Positions 61,812-64,000 of a DNA stretch of 64,000 bases are shown here, one piece after another (positions within the stretch are counted from its first letter, which is position 1; each line of letters opens with the position of its first letter). Below the pieces are notes generated by a model. That model was not told the origin of the DNA. It searched no databases and saw only the letters and a list, made by a program, of their open reading frames with translations. The DNA is from Pedobacter sp. MR2016-24 (GTDB lineage Bacteria > Bacteroidota > Bacteroidia > Sphingobacteriales > Sphingobacteriaceae): assembly GCF_026239655.1 (NCBI RefSeq), contig NZ_JAPIVO010000006.1, positions 310,001 through 374,000 of the forward strand, in the 5' to 3' direction. The position numbers were made by a program, and so were the translations under genes.

Positions 61812-63998
61812 CTACAGTACAGTTTTTGATATTTCATTTACGTCAAGCATACAAAGCCGCTCATATCTGTATTCATTAGCCAGCCCTTCATTACGTAATT
61901 CAATATATATGCTGATCAATAAGTCGCAGATTACCATTGCATTGAAAATCATATTGTTCCTTTTGAACAGAGAAAGGCATTCTTTTGCATGATCAATTGC
62001 AATCCCATATTCTTTCCTGTTGAATGATTGCTGCGCCTGTAACATCGATGTAATAGACTCTATGTACTTTGTAAGCATCGTATGTCTTTTATTTATCAGA
62101 TGAACCATCAGTCTTTCAATTTGATTGGCTCTGCCGCCCGGATTAAAGAATGCAAGATTGTATCCATATAAGTTTACAATGAAAAGGGTAAAAGACGTTC
62201 TATGGGTAAATAATTTGGGCTGAAGTTTAGCCATAGAATCAAAAAGTGGTATTGAATTATGATGACCTGTAAATATATCAACAAAGAGCATCATTAGATA
62301 GGCAATACCTTGCTGTGTGCTAAGGGTACTGGAAGGATCAATATTGAATGTGTTTTTACCTTCTTTAAAATCGGCAATCTGTGTGATCAATCTGCTGTCT
62401 GTAACCGGTACAGAATTAATTTTTGCATAGATAATATCAAGAGCGTCTACAGGATTGAACATCCAATTTTCCCCCTTCAGTTTCCGCATGTGATCTGCCC
62501 TTTCTATTATCCTTTGTTTATCCATAGAAAATATTTCTATGAGGCCTAACAATGAATTATAAACTAATAGGTGATCATCCTTCTGTGCAATATCAACCAA
62601 AGCGGTAACGGCTTCCTTATAGCAGGAATCTATGAAGTCAAAATTGATCAGTTCATCAATGATAATCTCATGAAACAGATGATCGTCCAATACCCTTTCA
62701 ATGTCTGAATTATGTTTTGAGCGATATTTAATTTCTTCTGCAATAAAAAGAATCAGGTAATTAACTTCATAGTTAATCAGGTCCAGTCTAAAGATTGACC
62801 TGATAGCGCTGAAATTGCCTGTTTTTATCAGAAATCTTGCTGTCCACTGCAACAACTGGAAACGTACCTGATTGGCATCATATTGCGTATTGATGAATTG
62901 AAAAAATTCCAGACTTACCTGCAGATGGAATTTTTCGAGGATTTCCACAAAAAGAAAATATTCGAACATATGTGTATGCAGAAAGCGTACATATTCTACA
63001 GGATGTGCATTTTCTATACGCCTTTCTTCCATTAAAATGCCGTCAGACAGCAGTTCCATGTAGGCATTTTTGAAAACAGAAAGTTCAGTAAGGAGGTGGT
63101 CTTTAACTACCGAACTGGAATCTTTTCCATAGCCCGTTAGCTGAATTATTTTTTTCAGAAAAAGTATCTTTTCTGTGTAGTAATTGGAACGGTAAATTTT
63201 TTCCTGAATAAATCTGGATACAAGCTCATAAAAAGTGATATTAGAATAATAGTTGAAGTCGGGATCCTCTTCTTTTAATTGATAGTACAATTGAATGTGG
63301 AAAGGAAATTTCAGCTGCGCTTTAAGTCGTGGATTAAGGCTGTTATCACTGGTATTAATTCTGCTGATAATCACATCCACTTCCTTTTCTGAAAGTGGTG
63401 GAACGTTAGACAGTTCATGCATATTGAAATAATTTCCCGGAAACCACTTTGATTTCAGGAATGATGAGTAACGCATGCGCTCATAAAAGCGAACCCAGGT
63501 GGTTGATCGCATGCTCATCATTAATTTGATGTTTTTATAATCCTCAAGTGAGCATATCAAATTGATTATACTATCAAAAAGATCATTCTTCTGATCTCTT
63601 TTTATAACAAGTTCAGATAATCCATCAAAAATGATGATAAACTTTCCGCTCTGACTCTGCTGGTTCCTGTTCAGGAATTCCAGGATATTTTCAGTCGTGG
63701 TTAAGCCAAGGTGTTGTTTAATCTGATCTTCCAGGTTGAGATTGAGTTGATCGAGGTTGAAGAAGTTCGGTGCAGAAATGAATAACAGTGTAGAATCCTG
63801 GTAAGCTGCCCCATCTTTAAAAAATAAGTTTTCTGCCAGATGAGCAAGTAATGTAGTTCTTCCATAACCAGGCTGTGAAATAAGACTGGTAAATATATAG
63901 TTGCCTTTATAAAATTCATCAAAGTCATGTTCAGCAAATCTTCTGCTTATTGTCAGTTCATAAGGGATGCCGGAGCGGTTTTTTATCGTTTTTAAAGT
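61812..63998 (-). CDS. STAND/NACHT-like P-loop NTPase, C-terminal part (5' end outside window)
   Basis: Read on the minus strand, an uninterrupted frame enters at the right edge and stops at 61812, giving 728 visible residues. Walker A is QPGYGRTTLLAHL at visible residues 42-54, with Arg47 in place of the usual Lys. Walker B is FIIIFDGLSEL at 120-130, in the NACHT-like form hhhhDGxxE. A sensor-like MSMRSTTWVRF follows. The remaining ~550 residues are helical, with TPR-like character near the end (YGIAIDHAKECLSLFKRNN). The true start and any N-terminal effector domain lie outside the window. NACHT/STAND proteins act as signal-sensing switches, some in phage defence; that role is not shown here. 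Confidence 0.78.
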   Translation of the reverse strand, partial: TLKTIKNRSGIPYELTISRRFAEHDFDEFYKGNYIFTSLISQPGYGRTTLLAHLAENLFFKDGAAYQDSTLLFISAPNFFNLDQLNLNLEDQIKQHLGLTTTENILEFLNRNQQSQSGKFIIIFDGLSELVIKRDQKNDLFDSIINLICSLEDYKNIKLMMSMRSTTWVRFYERMRYSSFLKSKWFPGNYFNMHELSNVPPLSEKEVDVIISRINTSDNSLNPRLKAQLKFPFHIQLYYQLKEEDPDFNYYSNITFYELVSRFIQEKIYRSNYYTEKILFLKKIIQLTGYGKDSSSVVKDHLLTELSVFKNAYMELLSDGILMEERRIENAHPVEYVRFLHTHMFEYFLFVEILEKFHLQVSLEFFQFINTQYDANQVRFQLLQWTARFLIKTGNFSAIRSIFRLDLINYEVNYLILFIAEEIKYRSKHNSDIERVLDDHLFHEIIIDELINFDFIDSCYKEAVTALVDIAQKDDHLLVYNSLLGLIEIFSMDKQRIIERADHMRKLKGENWMFNPVDALDIIYAKINSVPVTDSRLITQIADFKEGKNTFNIDPSSTLSTQQGIAYLMMLFVDIFTGHHNSIPLFDSMAKLQPKLFTHRTSFTLFIVNLYGYNLAFFNPGGRANQIERLMVHLINKRHTMLTKYIESITSMLQAQQSFNRKEYGIAIDHAKECLSLFKRNNMIFNAMVICDLLISIYIELRNEGLANEYRYERLCMLDVNEISKTVL

Positions 63999-64000
63999 AA

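Noticed and set aside
63560..63560. Taking the NTPase gene as a 582-residue protein starting here
   Set aside because: The codon is a TTG inside a longer open frame that continues to the window edge and contains the P-loop and Walker B motifs.
63701..63937. 78-codon minus-strand frame near the right edge
   Set aside because: It is another frame of the same DNA that encodes the NTPase P-loop region; the NTPase frame is open through the whole stretch and has motifs.

Overview
The window reads as core chromosome of a Bacteroidota bacterium, most likely family Sphingobacteriaceae and Pedobacter-like. Evidence from the sequence: the tail of the giant type IX secretion protein SprA followed by gcvH and a vanZ-like gene; a carboxypeptidase-regulatory plus beta-barrel outer-membrane protein; a fused alpha-beta 2-oxo acid dehydrogenase E1; near absence of Shine-Dalgarno sequences; and many promoters of the Bacteroidota form TTTG-N18-21-TAnnTTTG. 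The genus is an inference.

Layout. 1-3.0 kb: end of sprA, gcvH, vanZ-like, a tiny overlapping lipoprotein gene. 3.1-9.1 kb: outer-membrane beta-barrel protein, feoA-feoB iron(II) uptake, SprT-like protein. 9.0-15 kb (minus): lipoprotein, E1 alpha-beta fusion, LutB-like Fe-S protein, secreted M28 peptidase. 15-22 kb (minus): pdxA, DUF177, rpmF, plsX, fabH, accB, accC, tatC, a ribosome/fatty-acid/envelope cluster. 22-24 kb: rsmA and a D-2-hydroxyacid dehydrogenase, then a strong palindromic repeat. 24-29 kb: M1 peptidase, greA, HIT protein, mazG-like, dtd, rsgA.

29-34 kb holds the threonine operon thrA(fused)-thrB-thrC. It is preceded by a 23-codon leader peptide rich in Thr and Ile, an intrinsic terminator and a matching antiterminator arm, so it looks controlled by ribosome-mediated attenuation. 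34-39.3 kb (minus) holds metH-metF behind a SAM-I riboswitch. Aspartate-family biosynthesis is therefore controlled twice here, by two different RNA mechanisms. 39.4-45.7 kb: Bax inhibitor-1-like protein, murQ, S41 protease, der, era. 45.8-46.4 kb: three tandem copies of an initiator tRNA-fMet / tRNA-Glu(UUC) pair.

46.5-64 kb is more accessory: small unknown proteins, two hydrolases, and a GbsR-type regulator with a membrane protein and a TIGR01777 epimerase. Related inverted repeats lie in front of the regulator and of the membrane gene. Next come a hybrid histidine kinase convergent with a sigma-54 response regulator, an Rrf2 regulator with a divergent SUMT-like methyltransferase, a TPR histidine kinase, a subtilase with a long insertion, a PAS protein ending in an ATPase-less DHp-like segment, and a STAND/NACHT-like NTPase cut by the right edge.

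I saw no CRISPR array, transposase, integrase or prophage. The best leads for something new are the edge NTPase, the duplicated GbsR-linked operator, the fMet-Glu tRNA array, the palindromic repeat at 24.0 kb and the Rrf2/SUMT-like pair.
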